From: JANPCX01 sp050916095
GTDB lineage: Bacteria > Pseudomonadota > Gammaproteobacteria > Burkholderiales > Burkholderiaceae_C
DNA: 64,000 nt
Direction of reading: 5' to 3'
Assembly: GCA_050916095.1 (NCBI GenBank)
Contig: CP050901.1
Span: 3,534,001-3,598,000 of the forward strand
Part shown: in pieces, positions 8,373-17,336 of the stretch
Layout: the number at the start of each line of letters is the position of its first letter
How positions within the stretch are numbered: position 1 is the first letter of the stretch
The notes under the pieces: model-generated
The model's database searches: none
What the model saw: the letters and a program-made list of their open reading frames with translations, nothing else
Told to the model about the DNA's origin: nothing
Program-made: the position numbers and the translations under genes

Positions 8373-8999
8373 TCACGCTGCCAACAGCGACTGCAAAGCT
8401 TCACCGCATTGCTGCGGGTTGTGAAACTGCACACCACCCCACCCTTGCGCACCGGCAGCCTCAATGTTGTGGGCCAGGTCGTCCACGAATACCGTCTGCG
8501 CGGGCACCAGATCGAACCGCCGCACGGCCTCTTGGAAAATCTCGGGTCGGGGTTTGATCAGCTGCACGCGGCTTGAAAAAATGCCGTCGTCAAACCAGGC
8601 CGCCAGGTCATTGCGGCGCTCCAGTTCGATGGCATAGCTGCTGGGCATGTTGGAGAGAAAAAACAAACGATGGCCTTGGGCCTTCAGGCGCTGCAGCAAG
8701 GCCACGGTTCCGGCAATGGGCACCAGGTGATCCGGTATGGCGTGGATGACCTTCAGCACGTCGGATGCCTGGAGTCCGCTGCGCTTTGAAATGCGCTCGG
8801 CCAAGGGTTCTGGATCGATCTGGCCCAGGTCGAACAAGGCCCAATCACTGGTCAAGGAAAACGACTGAAAAATCTGGCCCACCAGCGTGCGTGCCTGGGC
8901 ATCGTCCGCGACCACCTCGGGCAGGGTTTCCTGCAACAACCGCAGCGGCTGCCAGTTGAACACCACGCCGCCGAAGTCGAACACCAAATCCAATTTCAT
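8373..8999 (-). CDS. HAD-superfamily hydrolase
   Basis: A 208-residue HAD hydrolase of the IA (haloacid dehalogenase-like) type. Motif I is VFDFGGVVF with nucleophile D8; the +2 position is glycine, as in several HAD-IA proteins of this kind, instead of aspartate. Motif II is the FFLSNMP segment, motif III the lysine in LIKPRPEIF, and motif IV VFVDDLAHN. Its start overlaps the pgi stop by 4 nt (ATGA), so it is translationally coupled to pgi in a tal-pgi-HAD operon. A role in dephosphorylating a sugar phosphate is plausible from context only. Confidence 0.83.
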   Translation of the reverse strand: MKLDLVFDFGGVVFNWQPLRLLQETLPEVVADDAQARTLVGQIFQSFSLTSDWALFDLGQIDPEPLAERISKRSGLQASDVLKVIHAIPDHLVPIAGTVALLQRLKAQGHRLFFLSNMPSSYAIELERRNDLAAWFDDGIFSSRVQLIKPRPEIFQEAVRRFDLVPAQTVFVDDLAHNIEAAGAQGWGGVQFHNPQQCGEALQSLLAA

Positions 9000-10624
9000 T
9001 CCCGAAGTTTCCCCATCAATCCAGCAGTTGATCCGTCCAAGCCAGCGACATCATGCGCATTGAGGCGGGGCAGCAACGCATGGCACAGCGCCTTGCCCAA
9101 CTCGACACCCCATTGGTCAAAGCTGTTGATGCCCCAAATGGCACCAGAGACAAACACACGGTGCTCATAGAGCGCGATCAGTGCACCCAGTGAACGCGGC
9201 GTGAGTTGTTCCAGCAGCAAGGTGGTGCTGGGCCGGTTGCCCGGAAAAGTTCTTTGTTGTGCGAGCACCTGGCCATCCAAACTCTTGGAGGCCGTTGGCG
9301 CTTTCTCCGACAACGCTTGGGCTGTCGTTTTGCCCAGCATCAAGGCTTGGGACTGGGCCAAACCGTTGGCCAAAAGCAAGGTGTGCTGACGCAGCAGTTG
9401 CTGGTGCACCGTGTCATCCATTTCGGTGCCATTGAAGCTGGGCCGCTTCACCAGAATGAACTCGACCGGAATCACGTCGGTGCCCTGGTGCAGCATTTGG
9501 AAATAGGCATGCTGCCCGTTGGTGCCGGGCTCGCCCCACACCACGGGGCTGGTGGCATAGGGCAACAGTTCGCCCTCCGCATCCACCCGTTTGCCATTGG
9601 ATTCCATCTCCAGTTGCTGCAAGTAGGCGGGGAAACGTTTGAGGCCCTGGTGGTAGGGCGCCACGCTGCGGCTTGTGCGCTGGTGGAAATTTCGGTACCA
9701 AACGTCGAGCAATCCAAGCTGCATGGGCAAGTTGTCCTCCAGTGGCGCCCGTGCAAAGTGTTCGTCCATGGCACGAGCACCGGCCAACAAAGCGCGAAAG
9801 TGCTCGGCACCAATGGCCAGGGCGATGGGCAGGCCAATCGAACTCCACAGCGAGTAACGCCCGCCCACCCAGTCCCAAAAACCAAAGGTGGTATCGATGC
9901 CAAACTCCGCAGCCGCTGTCACGTTGGTCGTGGTGGCCACAAAGTGTTTCGCTGTATCAGTTCCTCCACCAGCCACGAACCAAGCGCGCGCCGCGTGTGC
10001 ATTGGCCATGGTTTCTTGGGTGGTGAAGGTTTTGCTGGCGATGATGAACAGCGTCTCTTTCGGATCGCACTGGCGCAGCACGGGCGCTATGTCATGCCCA
10101 TCGACGTTGGAGACGAAGTGAAATTTCAGGCCTCGGTGCGCCACTGCATCCAGCGCCGGCAACACCATTTGCGGCCCCAGGTCGCTGCCACCAATACCAA
10201 TGTTGACCACCGTGGTGATGCCACTTGTCGCGGTGTCGCGCACGGTTTCCACATAGGCCAGCATGGCGTCCAACACACGATGTACATCTTCGCTGTGTGG
10301 CCCCAGGCCACGCGGTGCGCGCAACGCCGTGTGCAAAACAGCCCGGTCTTCCGACGTATTGATGGCTTGCCCGGAGAGCATGTCGTCGCGCAGGGCTTCC
10401 ACCCGACACTCCCGCGCCAAGTCGTTCAAGAAGCGCTGTGTGGCGACATCGAGGTGGTTCTTGGACAAATCGGCAAACACCTCGGGGGCTTGCAAGCTGA
10501 AACGCTCAAAACGTTGGGGGTCTTGCGCGAAGGCTTCACGCAGGTCGAAGTCCTTACCTTGGGCTTGGTAGTGGCCTTGTAATGCGGCCCAGGCCTGGGT
10601 GCGATCACAACGGGGAGCATTCAT
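8996..10624 (-). CDS. pgi: glucose-6-phosphate isomerase
   Basis: A 542-residue enzyme that interconverts glucose 6-phosphate and fructose 6-phosphate in the cytoplasm. Recognisable family segments are GIGGSDLGPQMV, SKTFTTQETMANA (phosphate-binding serine/threonine loop), WVGGRYSLWSSIGLP, the glutamate in QLEMESNGKR, the histidine in GTNGQHAYFQMLHQG and the C-terminal lysine in GVELGK. Length and motifs are complete. It follows tal by 4 bp and precedes the HAD gene with a 4-nt overlap. Expression is probably under HexR through the operator upstream of tal. Confidence 0.96.
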   Translation of the reverse strand: MNAPRCDRTQAWAALQGHYQAQGKDFDLREAFAQDPQRFERFSLQAPEVFADLSKNHLDVATQRFLNDLARECRVEALRDDMLSGQAINTSEDRAVLHTALRAPRGLGPHSEDVHRVLDAMLAYVETVRDTATSGITTVVNIGIGGSDLGPQMVLPALDAVAHRGLKFHFVSNVDGHDIAPVLRQCDPKETLFIIASKTFTTQETMANAHAARAWFVAGGGTDTAKHFVATTTNVTAAAEFGIDTTFGFWDWVGGRYSLWSSIGLPIALAIGAEHFRALLAGARAMDEHFARAPLEDNLPMQLGLLDVWYRNFHQRTSRSVAPYHQGLKRFPAYLQQLEMESNGKRVDAEGELLPYATSPVVWGEPGTNGQHAYFQMLHQGTDVIPVEFILVKRPSFNGTEMDDTVHQQLLRQHTLLLANGLAQSQALMLGKTTAQALSEKAPTASKSLDGQVLAQQRTFPGNRPSTTLLLEQLTPRSLGALIALYEHRVFVSGAIWGINSFDQWGVELGKALCHALLPRLNAHDVAGLDGSTAGLMGKLRE

Positions 10625-10628
10625 GGCA

Positions 10629-11585
10629 TCAGGCGGCCTGCAGGGCCAGGATCATGTGGTCGAGCTTGCCCGCGTCCACCGCAAATGCGCGGATGCCCTC
10701 GGCCAATTTCTCGGTGGCCATGGCATCTTCGTTCAACGCGTAACGGAAGGAGGCTTCGTTGTAGGTGATCGCGTGCATCGGGTCTTGCGCAGCGGCCACG
10801 GGATCCAGCGCACGGGAAAGCGGTGCTTCGCTGGCTTGCAAGGTGGCAAGTAAATCCGGGCTGATGGTGAGCAGATCACACCCGGCCAGCGCAGTGATTT
10901 GCCCCACGTTACGGAAGCTTGCGCCCATCACTTCGGTATCCACACCAAACTTCTTGTAATAGGTGTAAATCTGACGCACCGACTTCACACCAGGGTCATG
11001 GGCACAGGAGTTCTGTGCTTCGTCCCATTGGCTGCCTGCTGCCTTTTTGTACCAGTCGTAGATGCGGCCGACAAAGGGAGAAATCAGCTGCACTTCGGCT
11101 TCGCCGCAGGCCACCGCTTGGCAAAAGGAAAACAACAAGGTGAGGTTGCAGTGAATGCCCTCGCGCTCCAAGACCCGGGCCGCCTGAATGCCCTCCCAGG
11201 TGGCAGCCATTTTGATCAGCACGCGGTCGCGGCCCACACCAGCAGCCTCGTACAGCGCGATCAATCGGTGCGCCCTTTCCACCGTCGCGGCCACGTCAAA
11301 ACTCAAGCGTGCATCCACCTCGGTGGACACACGCCCGGGGACTACTTTCAGGATCTCCAAACCAAACCGCACCAGCACCTGGTCCACGATGCCATCGAGC
11401 GGCAACCCTTGGTGCTGCGCCACGGTATCGGCCAGCAGCGGCGCGTAGTCTGGCTGTTGAACGGCTTTGAGAATCAGCGACGGATTGGTCGTGGCATCAC
11501 GCGGCGCAAAAGCCGCCAGTTGTTTGAAGTTGCCGGTGTCGGCCACCACGGTGGTGAACTGTTTGAGTTGGTCGAGTTGGTTCAT
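10629..11585 (-). CDS. tal: transaldolase
   Basis: A 318-residue transaldolase of the classical (TalB-like) length. The Schiff-base lysine is K125 in VLIKMAATWEG, with ATTNPSL near residue 31 and the phosphate-binding ISPFVGRI segment. It transfers a dihydroxyacetone unit between sugar phosphates in the non-oxidative pentose phosphate pathway. The start at 11585 (MNQLDQLKQF) is chosen because it matches the family start; codons upstream are unlike protein. It is the first gene of a tal-pgi-HAD operon divergent from zwf, with a HexR-like palindrome between them. Confidence 0.95.
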   Translation of the reverse strand: MNQLDQLKQFTTVVADTGNFKQLAAFAPRDATTNPSLILKAVQQPDYAPLLADTVAQHQGLPLDGIVDQVLVRFGLEILKVVPGRVSTEVDARLSFDVAATVERAHRLIALYEAAGVGRDRVLIKMAATWEGIQAARVLEREGIHCNLTLLFSFCQAVACGEAEVQLISPFVGRIYDWYKKAAGSQWDEAQNSCAHDPGVKSVRQIYTYYKKFGVDTEVMGASFRNVGQITALAGCDLLTISPDLLATLQASEAPLSRALDPVAAAQDPMHAITYNEASFRYALNEDAMATEKLAEGIRAFAVDAGKLDHMILALQAA

Positions 11586-11748
11586 AAATATCAAAAGTAA
11601 AACGGCGGACGGCAACTGTCTGCCACGACAAAGCATAGGCCAAAGTCGTGACTACGCCCCTTTGTCGTCAGTCAAATCCTGGGCGGGGACGTCTATCTGG
11701 AGGTGTCCGTTGATTGACCGATCCAAGAAACTTAGGCATCATTTGGAA

Positions 11749-11763
11749 TGTAACTTAGTTACA
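11749..11763. promoter_or_regulatory. HexR-type operator in the tal/zwf divergent promoter
   Basis: The sequence TGTAACTTAGTTACA is a perfect 15-bp palindrome around one central T. It closely resembles the known HexR box (TGTAATTAAATTACA type). It is 43 bp upstream of the zwf start codon and 163 bp upstream of the tal start, and a HexR-like gene is encoded right after zwf. HexR repressors release such sites on binding 2-keto-3-deoxy-6-phosphogluconate. The assignment is inference from sequence and context. Confidence 0.82.
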
Positions 11764-11806
11764 TGCCACCTCCAATTTCAACCCCTCCCACAACCCAGAA
11801 CGCTCC

Positions 11807-13261
11807 ATGTCCTTCGATCTCGTATTTTTCGGCGGTACCGGCGACCTCACTTGGCGCAAATTGATGCCTGCGCTTTTTCAGGCTTTTCGCCACGGCAAGT
11901 TGCCGCAAGGAGGTCGAATTTTGGCGGTGGCGCGCGATGCGCAGAGTGACGAAAAGTATCAGGCCTGGTTGAAAGAACGTTTTCAAGATGTTGAAGGTGC
12001 CAAACGCCCGAGCGACGAGGAGTTTGCGCGGTTTGCGGAGTTGATCCATTACCGCCGGATGGACCTGTCCCAGCCCACCGATTACGCTGGCCTTAAAGAA
12101 TGGATCGACGAGCGGGGGGCAGACACCGTGGTGCTTTACTTGGCCACGAGTCCGCATCTGTTTCCACAAATCTGCGAGCAACTCGGTACCGTCGGTTTGA
12201 ATGGTGAACGCATTCGTGTCGTGCTGGAGAAGCCACTGGGCCACGACCTGGCCAGCGCCCAGGAGATCAACCGTGTTGTCCGCTCCGTGTTCAAGGAGCA
12301 GCAAGCCTTTCGCATCGACCACTACCTTGGCAAGCCATCGGTCCAAAACCTGATGGCACTGCGTTTTGGCAATGCGCTGTTTGAGCCGCTGTGGCGCCGC
12401 GAGAGCATTGCCAACATACAAATCACACTGGCCGAAGGACTGGGCGTCGGCACGCGAGGTGATTTTTATGACCGCACCGGCGCACTGCGCGACATGATTC
12501 AAAACCACGCCTTGCAGCTGCTCACCATGGTGGCCATGGAGCCCCCATCCAGCTTTGATGCCGACGCCATCCGCGACGAAAAACTCAAAGTGTTGCGCTC
12601 GCTCAAACCGTTCACGGCAGAAAGCGTGTCTCGGGACGTGGTGCGCGGCCAGTACCGGGCGGGTACAGCCCACGGCAAAGCGGTGCCCGGCTATTTGGAA
12701 GAAGTGAAAGTACCGCCTGGCAGCCACTGCGAAACTTTTGTTGCCCTGCGCACCGAGGTGCAAAACTGGCGCTGGGCCGGTGTGCCGTTTTACTTGCGCA
12801 CGGGCAAACGTTTGGCCGCGAGGGACTCGCAAATTGTGGTGAACTTTCGGCCCACGCCGCACAACATTTTTCCCGGACACAACCAGCCGAACAAATTGGT
12901 GATCAAGCTGCAACCAGAAGATGGCTTGGAGCTGCACCTGCTGGCGGCCAAAGGCACCAGCCAATCGGAAGCGTTGGCCCCCGTATTTTTGGATCTGGAC
13001 TTTGACAAAGCCTTTGCCGAGAACCGCGTGGGCGCTTATGAACGCTTGCTCTTGGAAGCCATTGCGGGCCGACTCAACTTGTTTGTTCGCAGCGACGAAC
13101 AAGAACAGGCCTGGCGCTGGGTGGAGCCTATCTTGCACGCCTGGCAACGCGACAACGAGGCCTCGGGTGGCCCACGGCCTTATGCCGCAGGCACATGGGG
13201 CCCCGCCGCTGCCAGCGCTTTGGTTGCACGCGACGGGTTTGCGTGGTCGGAAGAACAATGA
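11807..13261 (+). CDS. zwf: glucose-6-phosphate 1-dehydrogenase
   Basis: A 484-residue enzyme oxidising glucose 6-phosphate to 6-phosphogluconolactone with NAD(P)+, the entry to the Entner-Doudoroff and pentose phosphate routes. The N-terminal dinucleotide site reads FFGGTGDLTWRKL, and the substrate-binding signature DHYLGK is at about residue 170 (FRIDHYLGKPSVQN). Other family segments are EKPLGHDL and PFYLRTGKRL. Length is normal. It is followed after 12 bp by hexR and shares a divergent promoter with tal, giving a feedback-controlled carbohydrate locus. Confidence 0.96.
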   Translation: MSFDLVFFGGTGDLTWRKLMPALFQAFRHGKLPQGGRILAVARDAQSDEKYQAWLKERFQDVEGAKRPSDEEFARFAELIHYRRMDLSQPTDYAGLKEWIDERGADTVVLYLATSPHLFPQICEQLGTVGLNGERIRVVLEKPLGHDLASAQEINRVVRSVFKEQQAFRIDHYLGKPSVQNLMALRFGNALFEPLWRRESIANIQITLAEGLGVGTRGDFYDRTGALRDMIQNHALQLLTMVAMEPPSSFDADAIRDEKLKVLRSLKPFTAESVSRDVVRGQYRAGTAHGKAVPGYLEEVKVPPGSHCETFVALRTEVQNWRWAGVPFYLRTGKRLAARDSQIVVNFRPTPHNIFPGHNQPNKLVIKLQPEDGLELHLLAAKGTSQSEALAPVFLDLDFDKAFAENRVGAYERLLLEAIAGRLNLFVRSDEQEQAWRWVEPILHAWQRDNEASGGPRPYAAGTWGPAAASALVARDGFAWSEEQ

Positions 13262-13273
13262 CTGCGCTTTGAT

Positions 13274-14182
13274 ATGACTCTCCGATCCAACCCTGTGGGT
13301 GAAGAGTTGACGGGCATGCTGGATCGCATTCGCGCGTCCATCCCCGCCTTGCCACCGGCGGAACAGCGGGTGGCGAAACAAGTGCTCTTAGACCCACGCA
13401 CCTTCGCAGGTTTGCCTGTGGTGGAATTGGCTGAACGCGCCCACGTGAGTAAGCCCACCGTCGTGCGTTTTTGTCGCAGCGTGGGTTACGACGGCTTGGC
13501 CGACTTCAAACGCAAACTCGCCGGCACAGTGAACGAAGGCGTACCGTTCGTGCACCGTGCGGTGGATGAAGACGACAAGTCCAGCGATGTGGTGGTTAAA
13601 CTCATCGACAACGCGGTGTCGGCTTTTTTGAAGTACCGCAACGACGCGACCACCCACGCCTTCGAGCGCGCCATCACGGCATTGGCTCAGGCCGGAAGCA
13701 GTGGCGGGCGCATCGAGTTCTATGGTGTCGGCAACTCGGGCATCGTGGCCCAGGACGCGCAGCACAAATTTTTTCGCTTGGGTGTCAATACGCAAGCCAT
13801 CAGCGACGGCCACATTCAAGTGATGAGCGCCACCATGCTGCAGCCCGGAGACTGCGCCGTCATCATCAGCAACTCGGGCCGCAGCCGAGACCTGCTCGAC
13901 ACCGCTGAGATCGCGCGCCGCAAGGGCGCCACCACCATCGTCATCACGGCAAGCGGTTCTCCTCTGGCGCAAACGGTGCAGGGCAATCAGCATGTACCGC
14001 TGGCCGTTGACCATCCAGAAGATTTTGACCGCTACAGCCCCATGGTGTCGCGCCTGTTGCACTTGATGGTGATCGATATTTTGACCACCGCTGTGGCGCT
14101 GCGCCTGCCCAGTAATTTGCGGCCCATGCTGCAAGAGATCAAGAAAAACCTACGCGCCAAGCGCTACAGCACGCCAAGCTGA
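13274..14182 (+). CDS. hexR: HexR-like RpiR-family transcriptional regulator
   Basis: A regulator of up to 302 residues. An N-terminal RpiR-type helix-turn-helix occupies about residues 15-90 (PPAEQRVAKQVL..., VVELAERAHVSKPTVVRFCRSVGYDGLADFK), and a C-terminal SIS sugar-phosphate-binding domain lies at ~130-270 (FYGVGNSGIVAQDAQHKFFRLG, VIISNSGRSRDLLDTAEIAR). Family starts are often at the equivalent of MLDRIRAS (13316), so the true start may be 14 codons downstream of 13274. Adjacent zwf and the matching palindrome at 11749-11763 support the HexR identity. Confidence 0.88.
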   Translation: MTLRSNPVGEELTGMLDRIRASIPALPPAEQRVAKQVLLDPRTFAGLPVVELAERAHVSKPTVVRFCRSVGYDGLADFKRKLAGTVNEGVPFVHRAVDEDDKSSDVVVKLIDNAVSAFLKYRNDATTHAFERAITALAQAGSSGGRIEFYGVGNSGIVAQDAQHKFFRLGVNTQAISDGHIQVMSATMLQPGDCAVIISNSGRSRDLLDTAEIARRKGATTIVITASGSPLAQTVQGNQHVPLAVDHPEDFDRYSPMVSRLLHLMVIDILTTAVALRLPSNLRPMLQEIKKNLRAKRYSTPS

Positions 14183-14202
14183 GTTCGTTTTGGTCGGAGC
14201 GA

Positions 14203-14487
14203 TCAGCTCGTCGGCAGCAGGCCGTCCAGGCCATAAAGTGTGGCCAAGGCCTGGAGTTTGGGTGGCGCTTGAACCAGCTGGCACAACTTGCCTGCCGCCT
14301 GTGCGCTGCGCTGACACGTCAAGAGCACCGCCAAGGCAGAGGAATCGAAATGCGTCAGCGCCGAAGCATCAATACGAACAGGCGACGGGTGGGCGGCAAT
14401 GGCCTGCTCCAGATGCTTCGCCGTGGCGCTGGCCTCCTGCAGCGTCAGCGTGGCCGGCAGGGCCAGCAGTGGCGGAGAGGTTTTCAT
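14203..14487 (-). CDS. mlaB: MlaB-like STAS-domain protein
   Basis: A 94-residue single-domain STAS protein: it starts with a beta strand (LALPATLTLQEA), then VRIDASALTHFDSSALAVLL, the loop and helix typical of anti-sigma-antagonist folds. In the Mla system MlaB binds the ATPase MlaF and supports complex assembly. It is the last gene of the mlaFEDACB operon, 17 bp after mlaC, which makes the assignment convincing despite the low conservation of STAS sequences. Confidence 0.88.
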   Translation of the reverse strand: MKTSPPLLALPATLTLQEASATAKHLEQAIAAHPSPVRIDASALTHFDSSALAVLLTCQRSAQAAGKLCQLVQAPPKLQALATLYGLDGLLPTS

Positions 14488-14504
14488 GGTGAACCGAACC
14501 GAGC

Positions 14505-15143
14505 TCAGCTTTTGGCCGCAGGCGCAGCGGCCGCTTTATTGCGCTCCACCAGCTTGGCGATCAGGCCATCAATGCCACCCGCTGAGATCTCCTGTGCAAA
14601 GCTGCTGCGGTAGTTGTCCACCAGCCAAATGCCCAGCACATTCACGTCGTAAATTTTCCAGCCAGATTCCAACTTTTCCATGCGGTAGTCGAGCTGGATC
14701 GGCTCACCCTTGCCGCGAACTTCGGAGCGCACCACCACCTCGGTGTCGGTCGGAGAAGCACGCAGTGGCTTCATCTCGATGGTTTGTTCCTTGACTTGCG
14801 CCAACGCACCTGCGTAGGTGCGCACCAGCAAGGTTTTAAATTCCTCCTGGAGCTTGGTTTTCTGTTCGGGTGTGGCTTGACGCCACGAACGTCCCACAGC
14901 GGAAGCAGTCATGCGCTGAAAGTTCACATGCGGCAACACGCGGGTCTCTACCAAATTGATCACCTTTTGCACGTCGCCAGCTTGAATCGACTTGTCCGAT
15001 TTCACCGCATCCAGTACACCAACGGAGACCTCTTTGATCAACGTGTCTGGTGCCTTGTCAGCCTGGGCCCAAGCTGTCCCGGACAACATCAACGCGAACA
15101 AGGCTGGCAAAAAAACTCGGGGCAAACGTTGTAGAGAAATCAT
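14505..15143 (-). CDS. mlaC: MlaC periplasmic phospholipid carrier
   Basis: A 212-residue protein with a cleavable signal peptide ending around AWAQ (residue ~27) and an MlaC/Ttg2D domain: IKEVSVGVLDAVKSD, VLPHVNFQRMTASAVGR, and the C-terminal YRMEKLESGWKIYDVNVLGIWLVDNYRSSFAQEI block. It shuttles phospholipids through the periplasm between the MlaA complex in the outer membrane and MlaFEDB in the inner membrane. It lies 115 bp after mlaA and 17 bp before mlaB on the same strand. Confidence 0.93.
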   Translation of the reverse strand: MISLQRLPRVFLPALFALMLSGTAWAQADKAPDTLIKEVSVGVLDAVKSDKSIQAGDVQKVINLVETRVLPHVNFQRMTASAVGRSWRQATPEQKTKLQEEFKTLLVRTYAGALAQVKEQTIEMKPLRASPTDTEVVVRSEVRGKGEPIQLDYRMEKLESGWKIYDVNVLGIWLVDNYRSSFAQEISAGGIDGLIAKLVERNKAAAAPAAKS

Positions 15144-15258
15144 CGTGTAGTCCTTTGCGGGAGATCAGTCATCAATCAGGTCTAGAGCCCATGCGCTTGT
15201 GCGCAGTATGACCCCACAACGTGGCAGGACTGCGTCAGGCCGACAAGGCTCGCAAAAT

Positions 15259-16020
15259 TCACTTCTTTGGTTCCGCCTCGGGCAGGTCGTATCGTTCCTC
15301 CGCCTCTGGGGGCGGATTTCCGTCAAACACCTGGTTCCGGCGACGTTGAAGGTAGGCATCCCTGGTGAAGTTGTACTTGTCCAAAGCAACGTCGTCCAAC
15401 ATGCGGCTGGCACCCAACAGGTTCGCACGCAAATTCACTACCCTCAATGTCGTCAGCCCCGCCTTGGCCGCTGAGTCGTTGACGACCAGGTTGGGCGAAA
15501 CATAAGTGTCCAGCGGCAACGCAGAGGTGTCACGCAAGGTAGAAGGCCCCAACAAAGGCAGCACCACATAGGGCCCGCTGCCGACGCCCCAATAACCAAG
15601 TGTTTGACCAAAGTCTTCGCCTTGGCGGTCCAGGCGCAGCTCGGTGGCGATATCCAGCAATCCGCCCAAACCAAAAAGGGTATTGGTGGTCACACGAAAC
15701 ATGTCGCGAATGCCGTTTTCTACCTTGCCTTGCAACAGGTTGTTGACCATGGACCAAGCATCGCCGAAATTTCCAAAAAAATTATCCACGCCACGGCGAA
15801 CGACAGACGGCACCGCCTTTTGGTAGGCGGTGGCCACCGGCTTGAGTACCGCGTTGTCTACCGCATCATTCAATCCGTAAACCTGTCGGTTCCAACGCTC
15901 CCAAGGGTCGCGCGGGTCTGTACCGACGTTTGCGCCACCAGAGACTGTCGCGCACCCCTGCAAAAGCACCAGCGCGCCACAACACGTCACACGCCAGCAG
16001 CGACGAAACAGGGTTTTCAT
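15259..16020 (-). CDS. mlaA: MlaA (VacJ) outer-membrane lipoprotein
   Basis: A 253-residue lipoprotein with lipobox LQGC (C23) and a complete MlaA/VacJ domain: DPWERWNRQVYGLNDAVDN, VRRGVDNFFGNFGDAWSMVNNLLQGK, ATELRLDRQGEDFGQTLGYWGVGSGPYVVLPLLGPS. MlaA removes misplaced phospholipids from the outer leaflet of the outer membrane with a porin partner. In E. coli mlaA is unlinked, whereas here it is inside the mla operon, overlapping mlaD by 4 nt. The C-terminal ~40 residues are charged and variable. Confidence 0.94.
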   Translation of the reverse strand: MKTLFRRCWRVTCCGALVLLQGCATVSGGANVGTDPRDPWERWNRQVYGLNDAVDNAVLKPVATAYQKAVPSVVRRGVDNFFGNFGDAWSMVNNLLQGKVENGIRDMFRVTTNTLFGLGGLLDIATELRLDRQGEDFGQTLGYWGVGSGPYVVLPLLGPSTLRDTSALPLDTYVSPNLVVNDSAAKAGLTTLRVVNLRANLLGASRMLDDVALDKYNFTRDAYLQRRRNQVFDGNPPPEAEERYDLPEAEPKK

Positions 16021-16523
16021 TTGCTGGCCCCACTGGCAGGCACTGCGGCTGTGGGCGCTCCACCATCGGCTGCTTTGTTGAACAAAAACTGCCCGATCAA
16101 GTTCTCCAGAACCACCGCAGATTGGGTTTGGCCTATGGTGTCCCCTGGCTCGAAGTTCCTCTCGTCACCGCCGGCTTCAAGACCCACGTACTGGTCGCCT
16201 AACAAACCCGCCGTCAAAATTTTGGCTGAAGTATCACGCGGAAACTGCACCTTGCGGTTCAAATCCAGACGCACCACGCCTTGGTAAGTTTGAGGATCGA
16301 GGGTGATGGAGACCACACGCCCCACCGTCACACCGGCACTGCGCACGGGCGCGCGCACCTTGAGGCCACCGATGTTGTCAAACTTGGCCGTGAGGGTGTA
16401 GCTGTCGTCGTTGTTGAAGCTGAAGCTGGCCAGGTTTGCCGCTTTCAGCGACAAGAACACCAGACCCAAGATGCCCAGCAGCACAAAAAGGCCGACCATC
16501 ACTTCTGTACTTTTTTTGTTCAT
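16017..16523 (-). CDS. mlaD: MlaD, MCE-domain membrane protein
   Basis: A 168-residue protein with one N-terminal membrane helix (GLFVLLGILGLVFLSLKA) and a single MCE domain (YTLTAKFDNIGGLKVRAPVRSAGVTVGRV...) followed by a short hydrophobic C-terminal helix region. MlaD forms a hexameric ring in the periplasm attached to MlaFEB and passes lipids to or from MlaC. Length agrees with the family. Its stop overlaps mlaA by 4 nt, and it follows mlaE by 30 bp. Confidence 0.94.
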   Translation of the reverse strand: MNKKSTEVMVGLFVLLGILGLVFLSLKAANLASFSFNNDDSYTLTAKFDNIGGLKVRAPVRSAGVTVGRVVSITLDPQTYQGVVRLDLNRKVQFPRDTSAKILTAGLLGDQYVGLEAGGDERNFEPGDTIGQTQSAVVLENLIGQFLFNKAADGGAPTAAVPASGASK

Positions 16524-16553
16524 TGAAAATTCCCTTGAATGGAGCTTGCGTGA

Positions 16554-17336
16554 TCAAGGCGTTGAGAACATCAGGGCGGTGAGCAAGAAATCCATGCTCA
16601 ATATCCCCAAAGAAGAAAACACCACCGTGCGCGTGGTGGCATAGGCCACACCTTCCGGCGTGGCATCGGTTTCATACCCCTGGTACAGGGCCACGAATGT
16701 GCAAATCACGCCAAACACAGCACTCTTGATGATGCCGTTTCCGACGTCACGCCAAACATCCACCCTGCTTTGCATGATGGACCAGAAATTTCCCGAGTCC
16801 ACGCCAATCAAACCCACCGCGACGACGTAGGCACCCAGAATGCCAATGGCAGAAAACAAAATCGCCAAGATAGGCATCGAGATGATGCCGGCAATAAAAC
16901 GAGGTGCCAGCACACGGCTTTTGGGGTCGATGGCCATCATTTCCATCGCGGCCAGTTGTTCACCTGCCTTCATCAAGCCAATTTCCGCCGTCAGCGATGT
17001 ACCAGCCCGGCCTGCGAACAACAAGGCGGTCACGACAGGCCCCAGCTCACGAACCAAGGACAGGTTGACGATCAAGCCCAGTGATTCGACCGCACCATAG
17101 GGAACCAGTGCGTAGTACATCTGCAGGGCCAGCACAAAACCCACCGCCATGCCGGAGGCCAAAATGATCACCAAAGACAAATTGCCAATCGCATGGATCT
17201 GCTTGATCACCAAACCGGGTCTGCGCAAACAAGCAGGAATGCTGCGCACCACGTCCATGAAGAAGAAAGCGTGGTGTCCGAGCACCCCCAGCCAGGTGAT
17301 GAGCGCCCGACCCAACCAAGCCAAACCGTCTGTCAT
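16554..17336 (-). CDS. mlaE: MlaE ABC transporter permease
   Basis: A 260-residue multi-spanning inner-membrane protein of the MlaE/YrbE permease family. Recognisable segments are VIILASGMAVGFVLALQMYYALV, the coupling-helix region VTALLFAGRAGTSLTAEIGLMKAGEQLAAMEMM and PRFIAGIISMPILAILFSAIG. It forms the membrane core of the Mla phospholipid ABC transporter. The start overlaps the mlaF stop by 4 nt, indicating translational coupling. Confidence 0.95.
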   Translation of the reverse strand: MTDGLAWLGRALITWLGVLGHHAFFFMDVVRSIPACLRRPGLVIKQIHAIGNLSLVIILASGMAVGFVLALQMYYALVPYGAVESLGLIVNLSLVRELGPVVTALLFAGRAGTSLTAEIGLMKAGEQLAAMEMMAIDPKSRVLAPRFIAGIISMPILAILFSAIGILGAYVVAVGLIGVDSGNFWSIMQSRVDVWRDVGNGIIKSAVFGVICTFVALYQGYETDATPEGVAYATTRTVVFSSLGILSMDFLLTALMFSTP

